Assembly (NCBI GenBank): GCA_913773825.1
Contig: CAJYHH010000710.1
Location: 1-14,556, forward strand
Direction: 5' to 3'
Origin: Candidatus Sericytochromatia bacterium
GTDB lineage: Bacteria > Cyanobacteriota > Sericytochromatia > UBA7694
DNA: 14,556 bases
Shown here: positions 12,968-14,556 of the stretch, in pieces
Position numbering within the stretch: the first letter of the stretch is position 1
Layout: every line of letters begins with the position of its first letter
The notes under the pieces: model-generated
What the model was told of the DNA's origin: nothing
The model's input: the letters and a program-made list of their open reading frames with translations, nothing else
Database searches by the model: none
Translations under genes and position numbers: made by a program

Positions 12968-14221
12968 ATGAGTGCCAAACTAAGCTCCCATCCTCTTAGT
13001 AGCTTCAATCAGACAACTGAGCCTTTAGCCGATATGGCCAGACCAGGCCGCTTGCTGCTGATTTTGTTGATTTTGGTTTTGTCACTAGGTGAAACCGCCA
13101 CTCAACTGATGCTGCCGATTTTACCTGAAGCGGCTCAGTTCTTTGGCACTCAGGCCAGCGGCATGCAGATTACCCTGACGCTCTATGTTGCGATTTTAGG
13201 GCTGGGGCAGTTAATTGCCGGGCCTTTGTCAGACCGCTGGGGACGAAAGCCCGTGCTGTTGTTAGGGCTTACGCTCTATCTGTTAGGGGGATTGGGTGCT
13301 TGTTTTGCAGGCTCACTTGAGTCTTTAGTTTGGGCGCGCATGCTTCAGGGTTTAGGCGCCAGCGCCGGTGTGGTGCTGGCCCGGGCGATTACCCGTGATC
13401 TTTGGGGTAAAGAAGCAGGCTCTGTCTTAGCTCTAAGCTTATTTGGCATGATGATGATTCTGATGGGAGCCCCACTGCTAGGTGGCTTATTAGCTGGATT
13501 GGCCGGTTGGCGCTCAGTCTTTGCGCTGGGTGCCGGTTTAGGGCTCTTTGCGCTTTTAGGCGTAATCAGTCTTTATCGCGAAAGCCTGCCGCTGACTTTG
13601 CGTCGTCGAAGTGGGCCGCTTGTGCTGTTAAAAAGTTATCGCGAACTGCTTCAAAATCGCCGTTTTTTAGCTTTTTTAGCCGCGCTGGGGTTTACGTATG
13701 GCGTACTGTTTGTGTTTATTTCGGGCTCTGCTTTTGTCTTGATTGGCAGCTATGGACTGAGCCGTGCCCAATATGGTTATCTCAGCAGCAGCGTTTTATT
13801 GGGTCTGGTGTTTGGAACCTTATTAGCCAGCCGCTTAGTCAAGGTTTGGGGGCCGCGACGCCTGGTTCGCTTTGGCACGGGCTTCGTGCTAAGCGGTGTG
13901 AGTCTCTCGCTGCTGGGAGCACTTAGCGGCAGTTTGGCGCTGGTGTTGCTGCCACAGCTATGGGTGACTTTTGGAGCCGGTCTGGTTTTGCCTGCTGCTG
14001 TTGCGGGTGGCGTGATGCCTTTTCCTGAGCGGGCAGGTTTGGCCTCTGGTTTACTGGGGGCGGCTCAGATGGGCTTTGCGATGTTGTTTGGCCTGTTGCT
14101 GGGGTTTTTACAGGATGGTTCAGCTCTAAGCTGGCTGTGGGTGCAGTTATTGCCGGCTGTAACAGGCTTTGGGCTGTTTCGCGTGTTGATGCCTTTAGAA
14201 CACGTCGCTGAGCTTGCATAA
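12968..14221 (+). CDS. MFS drug-efflux transporter, Bcr/CflA (DHA1) type
   Basis: A 417-residue inner-membrane protein with about 12 hydrophobic helices. Motif A is clear in the loop between helices 2 and 3 (GPLSDRWGRKPVLLLG). LVWARMLQGLGASAGVVLAR and AITRDLWG in helices 4-5 are typical of the Bcr/CflA group of proton-driven exporters (bicyclomycin, chloramphenicol and other small molecules). The second half is less conserved but complete, ending LMPLEHVAELA. The ATG at 12968 is six bases after the SDR stop and has no clear Shine-Dalgarno sequence, so translation is probably coupled. An alternative ATG (Met23, 13034) would still keep all helices. Expression probably follows the SDR gene under HxlR control. 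The cargo is unknown and could be the SDR product or a natural product. Confidence 0.93.
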   Translation: MSAKLSSHPLSSFNQTTEPLADMARPGRLLLILLILVLSLGETATQLMLPILPEAAQFFGTQASGMQITLTLYVAILGLGQLIAGPLSDRWGRKPVLLLGLTLYLLGGLGACFAGSLESLVWARMLQGLGASAGVVLARAITRDLWGKEAGSVLALSLFGMMMILMGAPLLGGLLAGLAGWRSVFALGAGLGLFALLGVISLYRESLPLTLRRRSGPLVLLKSYRELLQNRRFLAFLAALGFTYGVLFVFISGSAFVLIGSYGLSRAQYGYLSSSVLLGLVFGTLLASRLVKVWGPRRLVRFGTGFVLSGVSLSLLGALSGSLALVLLPQLWVTFGAGLVLPAAVAGGVMPFPERAGLASGLLGAAQMGFAMLFGLLLGFLQDGSALSWLWVQLLPAVTGFGLFRVLMPLEHVAELA

Positions 14222-14291
14222 TTGGTTACAATAGAGCGTTCCACCCCCTAATTGTTTTTAGACAAACCAGAAAAACTTAAAGAGCTGAACG

Positions 14292-14556
14292 ATGTACACA
14301 ATCTACGGCATTAAAAATTGCTCCACCATGAAAAAAGCTTTTGCTTATCTTGACCAGCAGGGCCTGGCTTATACCTTTGTGGACTATGCCAAACAAAAGC
14401 CCACAGCTGCTGATATAGAGCGCTGGAGTAAAAGCTTTGGTGAGTTGCCCGTTAACAAACAGGGCACGACTTTTCGTAAGTTTAAAGAGGCTTACGAAGC
14501 CGCTGATACCGCTGGCCAGACAGAGCTTTTACTTAAAAACACCTCGGCGATTAAAC
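14292..14556 (+). CDS. ArsC/Spx-family protein, YffB-like (3' end cut by window)
   Basis: The first 88 codons of a thioredoxin-fold ArsC-family protein. MYTIYGIKNCSTMKKAFAYL carries the single N-terminal Cys (residue 10) in the GIKNC motif typical of the YffB branch. LAYTFVDYAKQKPTAADIERW and LPVNKQGTTFRKFKEAY continue as expected for that branch. The usual length is about 115 residues, so some 25-30 lie beyond the edge. YffB-type proteins resemble arsenate reductases but are not firmly tied to arsenate; a glutathione- or thiol-dependent reductase role has been proposed. The ribosome-binding site (AAAGAGC) is weak. The 70-base gap after the MFS gene contains a TACAAT -10-like box at 14227-14232 without a good -35. 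Confidence 0.9.
   Translation, partial: MYTIYGIKNCSTMKKAFAYLDQQGLAYTFVDYAKQKPTAADIERWSKSFGELPVNKQGTTFRKFKEAYEAADTAGQTELLLKNTSAIK

Noticed and set aside
9962..14265. AGACAAAC recurring near 9963, 10123 and 14259
   Set aside because: An 8-mer in AT-rich non-coding DNA; the flanks do not match, so coincidence is the simplest reading.
1..14556. CRISPR array, tRNA, rRNA, complete insertion sequence or phage genes
   Set aside because: No repeat-spacer pattern, cloverleaf-like sequence, transposase or phage protein was seen in any region.

Overview
This window is bacterial DNA. Genes are closely packed, several starts have clear Shine-Dalgarno sites (AGGAG/GGAGG type), and the families are typical bacterial ones. 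Base composition looks intermediate by eye. The phylum cannot be fixed from the sequence. The mix of a modular type I polyketide synthase, a Bcr/CflA-type efflux protein, an ArsC/YffB-type protein and HxlR/TetR regulators is found in many free-living bacteria.

Left third (1-5232): the window opens inside a modular type I polyketide synthase gene (2-3358). What remains is the very end of a ketosynthase, then acyltransferase, ketoreductase and carrier-protein domains, with no dehydratase and no thioesterase. Its stop codon overlaps an ATG that opens only a 16-codon reading frame, so a downstream partner gene may have been lost. A TetR-family regulator (3560-4114) follows. It is bracketed by two near-identical CTCG-N7-CGAG palindromes and may be leaderless. 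On the minus strand lies a membrane-anchored left-handed beta-helix acyltransferase-like protein (4261-4998).

Middle (5233-10078): a full-length biotin-dependent acyl-CoA carboxylase alpha subunit (biotin carboxylase plus biotin carrier) could in principle make extender units, but no carboxyltransferase partner is in the window. It abuts a decayed SAM-dependent methyltransferase of the LCMT/PPM1-like family (7252-7667) that holds a premature stop and a striking 13-bp perfect inverted repeat. Hairpins and another coding remnant follow. Next come an unrecognised secreted protein with its own promoter and a terminator-like hairpin, an uncharacterised 174-residue protein, and a visibly AT-richer patch carrying a MazEF-type toxin-antitoxin pair. 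Three 11-bp direct repeats lie on the promoter of that pair.

Right third (10072-14556): a VOC/glyoxalase-fold protein with no ATG start, two consecutive DinB-fold proteins, then an HxlR-type repressor divergent from a short-chain dehydrogenase/reductase gene and a Bcr/CflA-type MFS efflux gene. The divergent intergenic region holds an inverted repeat at the predicted SDR transcription start and a third half-site over the SDR ribosome-binding site. This looks like a small inducible detoxification and efflux unit. The window ends inside an ArsC/YffB-family gene.

No rRNA, tRNA, CRISPR array, complete insertion sequence or phage gene was seen. The most noteworthy signals are regulatory DNA (three repeat or palindrome systems) and gene decay around the polyketide-associated genes. 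No demonstrably new multi-gene system was found.
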